NCBI GenBank assembly: GCA_020217115.1
Contig: JAIWOA010000087.1
Coordinates: forward strand, 1 to 18,111
Reading direction: 5' to 3'
Length of the DNA stretch: 18,111 bases
DNA from: Calditerrivibrio sp.
GTDB taxonomy: Bacteria; Chrysiogenota; Deferribacteres; Deferribacterales; Calditerrivibrionaceae
The notes beneath the pieces are model-generated. The model was not told the origin of the DNA. It worked only from the letters and a program-made list of their open reading frames with translations, and made no database searches. The position numbers and the translations under genes are program-made. Each line of letters begins with the position of its first letter. The stretch's first letter is position 1. Below are positions 7,445-15,740 of this stretch, piece by piece.

Positions 7445-8374
7445 ATGATTGAGATTATTTTAAAATCAGGTAAAACTGCTGTAGATCTCTGTTTGTACGT
7501 TCTTTTACCCGTGATGGTTGTAATGATGGCCATGATGAAAATTCTGGATGAAAAGAGAATACTTGCAGCTTTTTCAAAGCTTTTTTACCCAATTTTGCGA
7601 CCTTTTGGATTGCCAGGTCTCGGCATATTTGCTGCACTGCAGATTTTACTTGTAAGTTTTGCTGCCCCCATAGCTACTCTATCAATCATGGAAAAGGAAA
7701 AGATATCTGAAAGGGAGATTGCTGCATCCCTTGCAATGGTTTTTACAATGTCACAGGCCAATGCTACATTCCCATTGACAGTTTACGGTCTAAACTTTAG
7801 CTATATATTAATTTCCTCTATATTGGGAGGGGTTATAGCCTCTGCAATTACCTTTTATTATTTTGGTAGATACCTACCCTTTGATACAATGCATAAAGAT
7901 GTAAAAAAAGAGGTTTCTAAAAAATCTATGTTTGATATCGTGATGGAAGGGGGTGGAGAGGCTGTTAACCTTGTATTCAAATCTATCCCACTTATCCTTC
8001 TTGCAATATTTGCTGTCAATATATTAAAAGAGATACATGCTATACAGATTCTTGAAAAGATATTTTCACCTATTATGGCTGTCTTTGGAATAAACTCATC
8101 AACAACTTTGCCAATAATAACTAAATTCCTTGCAGGTGGAACAGCAATGATGGCAGTATCAGTAGACTTAATCAAGTCTGGTATAATGACATCAAAGGAT
8201 CTAAATCTAATAGCAGGATTTGTTATAAACCCTTTTGACATTGTTGGTGTCATGGTATTATGTAGTGCTGGAGCAGTGACAAGGAAGGTTGCAAAGTATT
8301 CCATTCTTGGAGCTGCTGTTGGTGTATTTGTGAAAGGTATTTTACATTACTTTATAGTTTTATTTTTTCAATAA
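7445..8374 (+). CDS. Nucleoside recognition (Gate) domain membrane protein
   Basis: A 309-residue polytopic inner-membrane protein with two related halves. Each half has hydrophobic helices and the small-residue-rich segments of the nucleoside recognition/Gate family (Pfam PF07670, which includes SpmA/SpmB and YjiG/YjiH-like proteins). Recognisable parts are FAAPIATLSIMEKEKIS in the first half and FLAGGTAMMAVSVDL followed by FVINPFDIVGVM in the second, with a loop containing EGGGEAVNLVFKSIPLILLA between. Family members are presumed transporters or permease-like proteins; the substrate is unknown and nucleoside transport should not be assumed. It starts one base after the preceding stop with little ribosome site, so it is probably translationally coupled. 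It is the last gene before the 93-bp gap. Confidence 0.8.
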   Translation: MIEIILKSGKTAVDLCLYVLLPVMVVMMAMMKILDEKRILAAFSKLFYPILRPFGLPGLGIFAALQILLVSFAAPIATLSIMEKEKISEREIAASLAMVFTMSQANATFPLTVYGLNFSYILISSILGGVIASAITFYYFGRYLPFDTMHKDVKKEVSKKSMFDIVMEGGGEAVNLVFKSIPLILLAIFAVNILKEIHAIQILEKIFSPIMAVFGINSSTTLPIITKFLAGGTAMMAVSVDLIKSGIMTSKDLNLIAGFVINPFDIVGVMVLCSAGAVTRKVAKYSILGAAVGVFVKGILHYFIVLFFQ

Positions 8375-8385
8375 CACTCTACATT

Positions 8386-8437
8386 TTGACAATAAGGTTA
8401 AATAATATTTGACTTTTAAAAGATTTTTTGTTAAAAA
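8386..8437 (+). promoter_or_regulatory. Likely promoter region for the paaK-liv operon
   Basis: The 93-bp gap holds TTGACA at 8386-8391, which has no good -10 at normal spacing, and TTGACT at 8409-8414 followed after 17 bp by TAAAAA at 8432-8437. The second pair is the better candidate. The two boxes form a direct repeat of TTTGAC (8385-8390 and 8408-8413), 23 bp apart. The perfect palindrome CTTTTAAAAG (8413-8422) lies between the second -35 and -10 and could be an operator. In such AT-rich DNA chance matches are likely. Confidence 0.4.
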
Positions 8438-8453
8438 ATTTTAAATTTTTTTT
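8415..8453 (+). repeat. AT-only inverted repeat followed by a T-run
   Basis: TTTAAAA (8415-8421) pairs with TTTTAAA (8439-8445), and TTTTTT (8424-8429) pairs with AAAAAA (8433-8438) around loop GTT, leaving GA (8422-8423) as a bulge. Eight T residues follow (8446-8453). The arrangement is terminator-like, but the stem has no G:C pair, so it would be weak. It may instead be an operator or just AT-rich DNA. It lies just before the paaK ribosome site. Confidence 0.35.
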
Positions 8454-8467
8454 AGTGGGGTTTGAAA

Positions 8468-9772
8468 ATGATCTGGAATGAAGAATTTGAAACGTTGCCA
8501 AGGGAAGCTTTAGAGGCATTGCAACTCAAAAGACTTAAGGCGACTCTGGAAAAGGTTTATGCTACTGTTCCATTCTATAGAGAAAAATTTGATAAAGCAA
8601 AATTTCATCCCGACAATCTGAAATCATTAAATGATCTTAAAAATGTTCCCTTTACCTATAAGCAGGATCTAAGGGACAATTATCCATTTGGACTTTTTGC
8701 TGTTCCAAGGGAGCAGGTTGTAAGAATACATGCATCCAGCGGCACAACTGGAAAGCCTACAGTTGTTGGTTATACTAAAAGGGATATTTCAATGTGGGCA
8801 GAACTTATGGCGAGGACCTTTTCAGCTGCAGGGGTAAAAAAGGGGGATATACTCCAGAATGCATACGGATATGGACTCTTCACTGGTGGACTTGGGGCTC
8901 ATTATGGAGCTGAATTGATTGGAGCTTCAGTTATCCCTATTTCTGGTGGCAATTCAAAAAGGCAGGTTATGTTAATGAAAGATTTTGGCTCAAATGCCAT
9001 TTCATGTACCCCTTCGTATGCTCTAAGTTTGTACGAGGCTGCTATAGAAGATGGGATAGATGTTAAATCACTACCATTGAGAGTTGGTATATTTGGAGCT
9101 GAGCCATGGACAAATGAAATGAGAAAAGATATTGAAGAAAAGTGGGGGATAGATGCTATAGATATTTATGGTTTATCTGAGGTTATAGGGCCCGGAGTCT
9201 CCTACGAGTGTTTAGAAGCAAAGAATGGTATGCATATAAATGAGGATCATTTTATAGTTGAGACGATTGACCCTGAAACAGGTGAAGTTTTGCCATATGG
9301 TGAGGTTGGAGAGCTTGTTTTCACAAGTATAACAAAGGAAGCACTCCCAATAATAAGATATAGAACAAGGGATATTTCAAGGTTAATAAAAGAACCCTGT
9401 ATTTGTGGCAGAACGTTTTTAAGGATGGAAAAGGTTACCGGAAGAACTGATGATATGTTAATCATAAGGGGAGTAAATCTATTCCCATCCCAGATAGAGT
9501 CTATTCTGATAGAAACTAAGGGTGTTTTGCCTCACTACCAGATAATTGTTGATAGGGTAAATAACCTTGATAGCCTTGAAGTTTTGGTGGAGGTAAGTGA
9601 AGATTTATTTTCTGATGAGATAAAAGTGCTTCAACATCTTGAGCAAACTATAGAAAAAAATATTAAGGATATCATAGGGATAACATGTAAAGTCAGACTC
9701 GTAGAGCCTAAAACCATAGAAAGAAGTGAAGGTAAGGCAAAAAGAGTAATCGATAAAAGGAAAAATAAATAG
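8468..9772 (+). CDS. paaK: Phenylacetate-CoA ligase family protein (first copy)
   Basis: A 434-residue cytoplasmic adenylate-forming enzyme expected to activate an aryl acid, classically phenylacetate, to its CoA thioester with ATP cleaved to AMP and pyrophosphate. The phosphate-binding motif SSGTTGKPT starts at S90 (after H88). The segment [10 protein letters not shown] (132-141) matches the usual PaaK sequence. [20 protein letters not shown] and a C-x-CGR segment follow, and the C-terminal lysine of the adenylation reaction is in EGKAKR (about K423). ATG 8468 is chosen over TTG 8462 because GGGG at 8457-8460 leaves seven bases to the ATG but only one to the TTG. It is the first gene of the operon. 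A strong AGGAGG then precedes the ACT gene. The exact substrate is inferred. Confidence 0.9.
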   Translation: MIWNEEFETLPREALEALQLKRLKATLEKVYATVPFYREKFDKAKFHPDNLKSLNDLKNVPFTYKQDLRDNYPFGLFAVPREQVVRIHASSGTTGKPTVVGYTKRDISMWAELMARTFSAAGVKKGDILQNAYGYGLFTGGLGAHYGAELIGASVIPISGGNSKRQVMLMKDFGSNAISCTPSYALSLYEAAIEDGIDVKSLPLRVGIFGAEPWTNEMRKDIEEKWGIDAIDIYGLSEVIGPGVSYECLEAKNGMHINEDHFIVETIDPETGEVLPYGEVGELVFTSITKEALPIIRYRTRDISRLIKEPCICGRTFLRMEKVTGRTDDMLIIRGVNLFPSQIESILIETKGVLPHYQIIVDRVNNLDSLEVLVEVSEDLFSDEIKVLQHLEQTIEKNIKDIIGITCKVRLVEPKTIERSEGKAKRVIDKRKNK

Positions 9773-9786
9773 TTTAGGAGGAACTG

Positions 9787-10218
9787 ATGAAGATTACCCA
9801 AGTTTCAGTTTTTATAGAAAACAAATCTGGACGGTTACATGAAATATGTGAGTTATTGGGGAAAAACTCTCTGAATATAAGAGCACTTTCTTTAGCTGAT
9901 ACTTCAGATTTTGGTATATTAAGGTTAATTATAAATGATCCTGATAGAGCTTACAGTCTATTGAAAAGCAATGGCTTTACTGTTGGTAAAACTGAAGTTA
10001 TAGCTGTTGAAGTTCCCGATGTGCCAGGAGGTCTTGCCTCTGTTCTTAAAGTTTTAAGTGATAATAATGTAAATGTTGAGTATATGTATGCTTTTGTGGA
10101 AAAATCGAGGGATTTTGCTGTTATGATATTCAGGTTTGATGATGTGGATGGAGCATTAAAAGCCTTAGAAAATGCTGGTATAAAGACTATAGAAGGTAGC
10201 AAAATATATGGTATATAG
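9787..10218 (+). CDS. Tandem ACT-domain protein
   Basis: A 143-residue cytoplasmic protein made of two ACT domains in tandem (about 1-66 and 67-143) and nothing else. The first opens ITQVSVFIENKSGRLHEICE, the classic beta strand then helix with a Gly-Arg-Leu turn; the second opens VIAVEVPDVPGGLASVLKVL with a Pro-Gly-Gly turn. ACT domains bind small ligands, mostly amino acids, and regulate partners. Stand-alone pairs of the COG4747 type are often encoded beside paaK-type and liv-type genes, as here, so sensing of the transported or activated compound is a fair inference. The start is set by AGGAGG at 9776-9781, five bases before the ATG. Its TAG overlaps the ribosome site of the next gene. 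Confidence 0.88.
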   Translation: MKITQVSVFIENKSGRLHEICELLGKNSLNIRALSLADTSDFGILRLIINDPDRAYSLLKSNGFTVGKTEVIAVEVPDVPGGLASVLKVLSDNNVNVEYMYAFVEKSRDFAVMIFRFDDVDGALKALENAGIKTIEGSKIYGI

Positions 10219-10221
10219 GAG
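10217..10221 (+). promoter_or_regulatory. Ribosome binding site that decides the first LivK start
   Basis: AGGAG directly abuts ATG 10222 but lies six bases before the in-frame ATG at 10228, the normal spacing. Translation therefore most likely begins at 10228, removing two residues from the longest reading frame. The site overlaps the ACT gene stop codon (TAG 10216-10218). Confidence 0.6.
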
Positions 10222-10227
10222 ATGAAT

Positions 10228-11343
10228 ATGCATAAGGTATTTACATTATTTTTTTTAATGTTTGTGGCTACAGCTTTTGCAGAAATTAAGGTTGGTGGTC
10301 TGTTTGCCCTTACTGGTCCAGCATCTATTTTGGGTTTACCTGAAAAACAGACGGTGGAATTATATGTAGAAAAGATTAACAAAAGCGGTGGAATAAATGG
10401 TCAGAAAATCGATCTTATTGTTTATGATACACAGTCTGTAGATGATGAGGCAAGGAAAAAGTTTATAAGGCTTGTACAAAAAGATAGTGTATCCCTTGTT
10501 ATTGGTCCAACTACATCGGGGGAGTCTCTTGCAATAAAAGATCTTGCATCTCAGTATAAAATACCTGTGATAAGTTTGGCATCAAGTGATAGAATAGTTA
10601 ATCCACTGAACCCTTTTGTGTTTAAGGTAGCTCCTTCAGATGATCATGCTGTTCAGAGGGTTTTTGACTACTTATCCAAAAATAAGATGAACAAAGTTGC
10701 AATCCTTACAGTACAAAATGGGTATGGAGATTCTGGTAGAGCTGCAATGTTAAAAGAGGCAAAAAATTTTAATATAGAAATTTTGGCCGATGAAAAATAT
10801 CTTGATACCGACAAAGATATGACATCTCAGCTTTCTAAAATAAATTCAAAAAAACCTGATGCTGTGATTGTCTGGGGGGTAGGTCCTGCTCCAGCAATTA
10901 TTGCTAAAAATTTCAGGCAACTAAATATGAAGTCACAGCTTGTAATGAGCCATGGTATAGCATCGGCAAAATTTATTGAACTTGCGGGTGATGCGGCAAA
11001 TGATATTATATTGCCTGCTGGAAGAATTATTGTAGCAGATCAACTTGCAGACTCAGACAAGTACAAAAAGATATTGCTTGATTATATAAAGGAATTTGAA
11101 AAAGAGTTTAAAACACCTGTTTCCACATTTGGTGGACATGCCTATGATGCAATAAATTTAATTTTAAAAATAAAAAATTTTAAAGATGGCAATTCAATAG
11201 TAGGGAATTTAGAAGGTATAAAGGGGTATATAGGTACATACGGAACATTTGATTTCTCAGCAAATGATCACAACGGGTTATCAAAGGATGCCTTTGTTAT
11301 GGTGAAGATTGTTGATAAAAAATGGAAATTGATAAATCAATAG
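10228..11343 (+). CDS. livK: Branched-chain-amino-acid-type ABC substrate-binding protein (first copy)
   Basis: A 371-residue periplasmic binding protein of the type I fold (Leu/Ile/Val-binding or aromatic-compound-binding group). It has a Sec signal peptide (MHK, hydrophobic stretch, ATAFA, then EIKVGG), followed by the mature opening GLFALTGPASILGLPEKQ, the block VIGPTTSGESLAIKD, the ligand-contact region around SLASSDRIV, and GVGPAPAI. It would deliver a ligand to LivHMGF encoded downstream. Related binding proteins take amino acids, amides or aromatic acids, so the ligand cannot be named; the two flanking paaK genes make an aromatic acid or aromatic amino acid plausible. Start 10228 is preferred on ribosome-site spacing. 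A close paralogue follows 16 bases later. Confidence 0.9.
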   Translation: MHKVFTLFFLMFVATAFAEIKVGGLFALTGPASILGLPEKQTVELYVEKINKSGGINGQKIDLIVYDTQSVDDEARKKFIRLVQKDSVSLVIGPTTSGESLAIKDLASQYKIPVISLASSDRIVNPLNPFVFKVAPSDDHAVQRVFDYLSKNKMNKVAILTVQNGYGDSGRAAMLKEAKNFNIEILADEKYLDTDKDMTSQLSKINSKKPDAVIVWGVGPAPAIIAKNFRQLNMKSQLVMSHGIASAKFIELAGDAANDIILPAGRIIVADQLADSDKYKKILLDYIKEFEKEFKTPVSTFGGHAYDAINLILKIKNFKDGNSIVGNLEGIKGYIGTYGTFDFSANDHNGLSKDAFVMVKIVDKKWKLINQ

Positions 11344-11359
11344 ATAAGGGGAATTAACT

Positions 11360-12484
11360 ATGAAAAAGATGCTGTTAATTTTAAGTAGTCTTATTTTTTT
11401 AGGTGGTTATGCATATGCAGAGATAAATCTTGGTGCTATCTTTTCAGTTACTGGTCCTGCTTCCTATTTAGGGCTTCCTGAAAAACAGACCCTTGAGATG
11501 CTTGTAGATGAATATAATAAGGCTGGAGGATTTAAAGGTGAAAAGATCAACCTTATTGTTTACGATGATAAGGGTGAGGATGCAGAGGCAAGAAAGAAAT
11601 TCTTGAGACTTGCACAGAATGATAAAGTTATAACTGTTATAGGACCTACAAGGACCGGTCCATCTTTAGCAATAAAGGATGAAGCTCAGAAGAATTCAAT
11701 CCCCCTTATTTCATGTGCAGCAAGCAAGGTAATTGTTCACCCTGTTAATAAATTTATCTTTAAAACTCCACAGTCAGATGAATTGGCTGTTGAAAAAATA
11801 TATGAATATCTACAAAAAAATAAAAATAAAAAAGTTGCTATTATAACTTCTCAGGATGGTTTTGGGGATACTGGCCGAAATGCTCTACTGGCAGAGGCAA
11901 AAAATTATGGAATTGAGATAATTTCTGATGAGAGGTTTAAGGATACTGATAAAGATATGACATCTCAACTTTCAAAAATTGCTTCAAAAAGTCCTGATGC
12001 TATTATTTGTTGGGGTATAGGTCCTGCTCCTGCAATTGTTGCAAAAAACTATAAACAACTGAATATAAAAGCACCATTATTTATGTCACACGGTGTTGCC
12101 TCTAAAAAATTTTTAGAGCTTGCTGGATCTGCTGCTGAGGGTATGTACTTACCAGCTGGAAGACTAACTGTTGTTGACAAATTATCAGATAAAGATAAAT
12201 ATAAACCTATACTTATGGATTATAAGAAAAAATTTGAATCTACTTATAACCAACCTGTATCAAGCTTTGGTGGATACGCCTATGATGCTTTTATGTTGTT
12301 CAAATTAGCTCTGGAAAAGGGTGGTAAGGATAAAGAAAAAATTGCTGAAGCCCTTGAGAATATAAAAAATTATGTGGGCTCAACAGGGACATTTAATATG
12401 TCAAAGGATGATCATAACGGTCTGGGTAAGGAATCATTTTTGATGATAAGGGTAAAGAATAATGATTGGGAGATTGTGGAATAA
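11360..12484 (+). CDS. livK: Branched-chain-amino-acid-type ABC substrate-binding protein (second copy)
   Basis: A 374-residue periplasmic binding protein, clearly a paralogue of the preceding one. It has a signal peptide (MKKMLLILSSLIFLGG, then AYA) before EINLGAIFSVTGPASYLGLP. Shared blocks include LPEKQT, DTDKDMTSQLSKI, GPAPAI and DDHNGL(G/S)K. The pocket region differs: SCAASKVIV here against SLASSDRIV in the first copy, and TSQDGFGDTGR against TVQNGYGDSGR. This fits a duplication with a shift in ligand preference, both copies feeding the same membrane components. AAGGGGA at 11346-11352 lies seven bases before the start. Its stop overlaps livH by one base (TAATG at 12482-12486). Confidence 0.9.
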   Translation: MKKMLLILSSLIFLGGYAYAEINLGAIFSVTGPASYLGLPEKQTLEMLVDEYNKAGGFKGEKINLIVYDDKGEDAEARKKFLRLAQNDKVITVIGPTRTGPSLAIKDEAQKNSIPLISCAASKVIVHPVNKFIFKTPQSDELAVEKIYEYLQKNKNKKVAIITSQDGFGDTGRNALLAEAKNYGIEIISDERFKDTDKDMTSQLSKIASKSPDAIICWGIGPAPAIVAKNYKQLNIKAPLFMSHGVASKKFLELAGSAAEGMYLPAGRLTVVDKLSDKDKYKPILMDYKKKFESTYNQPVSSFGGYAYDAFMLFKLALEKGGKDKEKIAEALENIKNYVGSTGTFNMSKDDHNGLGKESFLMIRVKNNDWEIVE

Positions 12485-13347
12485 TGCAATTTTTCTACTC
12501 AGGGCTTACAAGTGGAAGTATTTATGCCCTTGTGGCTATAGGATTTAATATAATTTATAATACAACAGGATTAATAAATTTTGCTCAAGGAGAGTTTGTG
12601 GTTCTGGGTGGTATGCTTATGTATACCACCCTCACTATTTTAGGTTTACCTGTAAGTGTGGCTTTTTTAGTAACTTTTATAATTATGTTCATTGTTGGGG
12701 TTGTATTTGAAAAGTTTTTTTTAAGATATGTGAAACTAAAGACAGAAACAAATCTTATTGCCATTACTATAGCCCTTGCAGTTATAATGAGGGGAATAGC
12801 AATGGTAATATGGGGTAGAGATTCACTTGCTGTTCCTCCGTATATAGAAGATAAAACTATTTCTGTTATTGGAGGAAGCATGAATTCCCAGAGTATATTG
12901 GTGATAATAGTCTGCTTTTTTGTCGCCATCATACTGTCATCATTTTTTAAATATACAAAGTACGGAAAAGCTTTTAGAGCCTGTTATGATGACCAAACTG
13001 CCGCAACTATTTGTGGAATTAATGTAAATATGATCAGAATGTTATCCTTTGCCATTGCAAGTTTACTCGGGGCACTTGCTGGTGCAATAATTGCTCCAAT
13101 TACCTTTGTTACCTACACTGATGGGATAATGGCTGGACTAAAAGGTTTTGCTGCTGCAATAATAGGTGGGCTGGGTAGTTTCTGGGGTGGATTATTTGGT
13201 GGTTTTGCTCTTGGGGTTATAGAAGGTTTTTTTGCTTTTGTTTTACCTTCAGGTTTTAAAGATGCATTTGCATTTATTATTTTATTATTGATACTTTTCA
13301 TAAAACCAACCGGATTATTTGGGAAAAAGAAAGCTGTAAGAGTATGA
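12484..13347 (+). CDS. livH: ABC transporter permease LivH
   Basis: A 287-residue inner-membrane permease with many hydrophobic helices, one of the two channel subunits of the Liv importer. The N-terminal GSIYALVAIGFNIIYNTTGLINFAQGEF is typical of LivH. The cytoplasmic loop YTKYGKAFRACYDDQTAATICGIN is the EAA-like segment that contacts the ATPases, and GLKGFAAAIIGGLGSFWGGL lies near the C-terminus. The start is ATG 12484, overlapping the preceding TAA by one base, with GGGAG at 12468-12472. The longer frame from TTG 12466 would run inside the binding-protein gene and add six residues not seen in LivH. Its TGA overlaps the livM ATG by four bases. Confidence 0.93.
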   Translation: MQFFYSGLTSGSIYALVAIGFNIIYNTTGLINFAQGEFVVLGGMLMYTTLTILGLPVSVAFLVTFIIMFIVGVVFEKFFLRYVKLKTETNLIAITIALAVIMRGIAMVIWGRDSLAVPPYIEDKTISVIGGSMNSQSILVIIVCFFVAIILSSFFKYTKYGKAFRACYDDQTAATICGINVNMIRMLSFAIASLLGALAGAIIAPITFVTYTDGIMAGLKGFAAAIIGGLGSFWGGLFGGFALGVIEGFFAFVLPSGFKDAFAFIILLLILFIKPTGLFGKKKAVRV

Positions 13348-14285
13348 AAAAAACAAACAAACTATATCTGATTTTTTTAATTGTTTTTTTATCTGTTTTT
13401 TACTTTTTAGTAGAAAATCAATTTTATAGAAGTATTGTTATATATGTAATGTTTAATGCAATTAATGCTTCATTACTAAATATTTTATTTGGATACGCAG
13501 GTATAATATCCCTTGGTCAGGCTGCATTTTTTGGTATAGGTGCATATACAACTGGTATACTTACTGTTCATTTTGGAATTAATCCCTTTTTGACAATACT
13601 GATAGGAGCTTTTATTTCATTTGTTGTTGCTTATATTGTAGGTTTTCCAACTCTTAAGCTTCACGGTCATTACCTTGCTATGGCCACTCTTGGTTTTGGA
13701 ATGATAGTTTATATACTTTTTAATGAATTTACAGATATCACTGGTGGACCATCTGGACTTGTTGGGATTGCAAAATTATCAATTTTTGGTATTCTTATTG
13801 ATGATGAGAGCAAGTTTTATATATTTTTTTCAGTAATTTTTGTGGGGTTCTCAATATTGCTGGAGTTGTTTGATAAATCCTTCTATTCATATAAATTAAA
13901 ATTTATTAAGGAATCTGAGTCTGCTTCAAAATCTTTTGGAATCAATGTTTCAAAGGTAAAGCTAATTGTATTTGCAACAACTTCTATGTTTTCTGCTGTT
14001 GTCGGAAGTTTGTTTGCTTTTTATTCAGGTTTTATTAGTCCAGTATCCTTTAGTCTAAAATATTCCATAGACCTTTTTGTTATGGCTACTTTGGGTGGAC
14101 TTGGTAGCATTACAGGGGGTACTTTAGGGGCTGCACTACTTACAGTATTTCCTGAGCTAATTTCCAATTTTGAGGATTATGAAATGATAATATATGGTTC
14201 ACTGCTTGCTATTATAGTTATGTTTTTCCCACAGGGAATTTCTGGTCTAATAAAGAAGATGTTGGGTAAGTATGTTAGAAGTTAA
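13344..14285 (+). CDS. livM: ABC transporter permease LivM
   Basis: A 313-residue inner-membrane permease, partner of LivH in the importer channel. Typical LivM segments are visible: FGYAGIISLGQAAFFGIGAY near residue 50, HGHYLAMATLGFG, ITGGPSGLVGI, and ATLGGLGSITGGTLGAALL near the end. The EAA-like loop reads KESESASKSFGIN, matching the usual arrangement before GIN. ATGA at 13344-13347 couples it to livH. Its end overlaps livG by 14 bases, so the transport genes are translated as one unit. Length and features are normal for the family and I see nothing missing. Confidence 0.93.
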   Translation: MKKTNKLYLIFLIVFLSVFYFLVENQFYRSIVIYVMFNAINASLLNILFGYAGIISLGQAAFFGIGAYTTGILTVHFGINPFLTILIGAFISFVVAYIVGFPTLKLHGHYLAMATLGFGMIVYILFNEFTDITGGPSGLVGIAKLSIFGILIDDESKFYIFFSVIFVGFSILLELFDKSFYSYKLKFIKESESASKSFGINVSKVKLIVFATTSMFSAVVGSLFAFYSGFISPVSFSLKYSIDLFVMATLGGLGSITGGTLGAALLTVFPELISNFEDYEMIIYGSLLAIIVMFFPQGISGLIKKMLGKYVRS

Positions 14286-15021
14286 CGATATATCAGTAAG
14301 TTTTGGTGGTCTAAAGGCATTGTCTAATGTGAGTTTTAAGATTGATTGTGGCATCAATGCTCTCATAGGTCCCAATGGAGCAGGTAAAACAACGTTGTTT
14401 AACGTAATATCAGGTTTTTTAAAACCCAATACAGGTTATGTAAAATATAACGATTTTGACATAACAGCTCTTCCCCCCTATGAGATATTTAAGAGAGGGA
14501 TATCGAGGACATTTCAAAACTTAAACCTTATAAAAGAGGTATCTCTTAAAGAGAACCTTTATCTCGGTATTATAGAAAAGATGAAACCATCCCTTTTAAA
14601 GGATATGTTAAGAACCAGCAAACCATTCTGGAAAAATGTGGAAGCAAAAATTGAAGAGGTAATGGAAATAACCAACGTTTCAAAATGGGGTGATTTAAAG
14701 CCAGAGTCTGCCCCCTATGGAGTGTTAAAAAATTTTGAATTAGCAAGGGCTTTGATATCTCAACCATCCCTTCTTCTTCTGGATGAGCCAGCAGCTGGAC
14801 TAAATAATAGTGAAAAAGAGAATCTGGCAAACATAATCAATAAGATTACCTCAATGGGGATCGATGTATTAATGGTGGAACATGACATGTCCTTTGTCTC
14901 AAATCTTTCAAAATACGTTGTTTGCCTGAATTTTGGATGTGTAATAGGTTATGGTACCTATAAAGAGATAAGAGAAAATGAGGATGTTATAAAAGCTTAC
15001 CTGGGTGATATAGATGCTTAA
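14272..15021 (+). CDS. livG: ABC transporter ATP-binding protein LivG
   Basis: A 249-residue cytoplasmic ATPase that powers the Liv importer with LivF. Walker A is GPNGAGKTT (G33-T41), the Q-loop is in ISRTFQNLNL, Walker B is LLLLDEP (D171, E172) and the switch histidine is H204 in VEHD. The signature motif is unusual: LivG proteins normally have a sequence like LAYGDQ followed by RRLEIARAL, but here it reads APYGVL (A147-L152) followed by KNFELARAL. The Y-G core stays but the Q position is Leu. In a LivF/LivG heterodimer this may weaken one of the two ATP sites. It overlaps livM by 14 bases and livF by 8. Confidence 0.92.
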   Translation: MLEVNDISVSFGGLKALSNVSFKIDCGINALIGPNGAGKTTLFNVISGFLKPNTGYVKYNDFDITALPPYEIFKRGISRTFQNLNLIKEVSLKENLYLGIIEKMKPSLLKDMLRTSKPFWKNVEAKIEEVMEITNVSKWGDLKPESAPYGVLKNFELARALISQPSLLLLDEPAAGLNNSEKENLANIINKITSMGIDVLMVEHDMSFVSNLSKYVVCLNFGCVIGYGTYKEIRENEDVIKAYLGDIDA

Positions 15022-15739
15022 AGTTACTTCATTATCTGTAAATTATGGTTTTGTAAATGCTATAAGGAATGTATCTGTTCATATAAAAAAAGGGGAATTT
15101 GTCGCTTTGATAGGTTCAAATGGTGCAGGTAAGACAACCCTCCTTAATTCTATAATGGGTCTTGTTCCAAAAAAAGATGGGGAGATAATTTTTAAAGAAA
15201 CAGATATTTCTAAAAATCCACCCCACTCAAGAATATCCTATGGAATCTCATTGGTTCCTGAAGGGAGAAGAATTTTTCCAAATATGACTGTTATGGAAAA
15301 TGTAGAGATGGGTGGGTATAGCAAAAAACGGAGTGAAGTAGTAAGCAAAATGGATGAGATTTTTCATTTTTTCCCAATATTGCAGGAAAGGAGAACTCAG
15401 CTTGCAGGGATGCTTTCTGGAGGAGAACAGCAGATGCTTGCTATAGCGAGGGCATTGATAAGCAGTCCAGATCTATTGCTAATGGATGAGCCATCTATGG
15501 GTCTTGCACCCCTTGTTGTTAAAGAGGTCTACGAAAAGTTATCTATGTTGAAGAATATGGGTTTAACAATATTTCTTGTTGAACAAAATGCTATGGCAGC
15601 ATTAAAATATGCCGACAGGGGATATGTCATAGAAAATGGTAGAATAATAATGCAGGGCAAAAGTGATGAACTTATATCTGACAACGAAATAAAAAGAGCT
15701 TACCTTGGGAAAGAGTATAAAGAGAAATGGGAGAGATAG
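15014..15739 (+). CDS. livF: ABC transporter ATP-binding protein LivF
   Basis: A 241-residue cytoplasmic ATPase, second nucleotide-binding subunit of the Liv importer. Walker A is GSNGAGKTT (G34-T42), the Q-loop region is [16 protein letters not shown], the signature is LSGGEQQ (L134-Q140), and Walker B is LLLMDEP (D158, E159). VEQN with Q191 stands at the switch position, which is usual for LivF. Unlike LivG here, its signature is canonical. It starts eight bases inside livG and is followed one base after its TAG by the second ligase gene, which ties the ligase to the transporter operon. Confidence 0.94.
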   Translation: MLKVTSLSVNYGFVNAIRNVSVHIKKGEFVALIGSNGAGKTTLLNSIMGLVPKKDGEIIFKETDISKNPPHSRISYGISLVPEGRRIFPNMTVMENVEMGGYSKKRSEVVSKMDEIFHFFPILQERRTQLAGMLSGGEQQMLAIARALISSPDLLLMDEPSMGLAPLVVKEVYEKLSMLKNMGLTIFLVEQNAMAALKYADRGYVIENGRIIMQGKSDELISDNEIKRAYLGKEYKEKWER

Positions 15740-15740
15740 G

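Noticed and set aside
7858..8304. Minus-strand open frame of 148 codons.
   Set aside because: It lies fully inside the Gate-type membrane protein gene, its translation has no recognisable motif and no ribosome site, so it is a shadow frame.
9951..10382. Minus-strand open frame of 143 codons across the ACT and LivK genes.
   Set aside because: It spans two well-supported + strand genes and their junction; low-complexity Ser/Thr/Ala-rich translation without family features.
12466..12483. Alternative TTG start giving LivH six extra residues.
   Set aside because: The extension lies within the preceding gene, and ATG 12484 gives the TAATG coupling and the typical LivH N-terminus.
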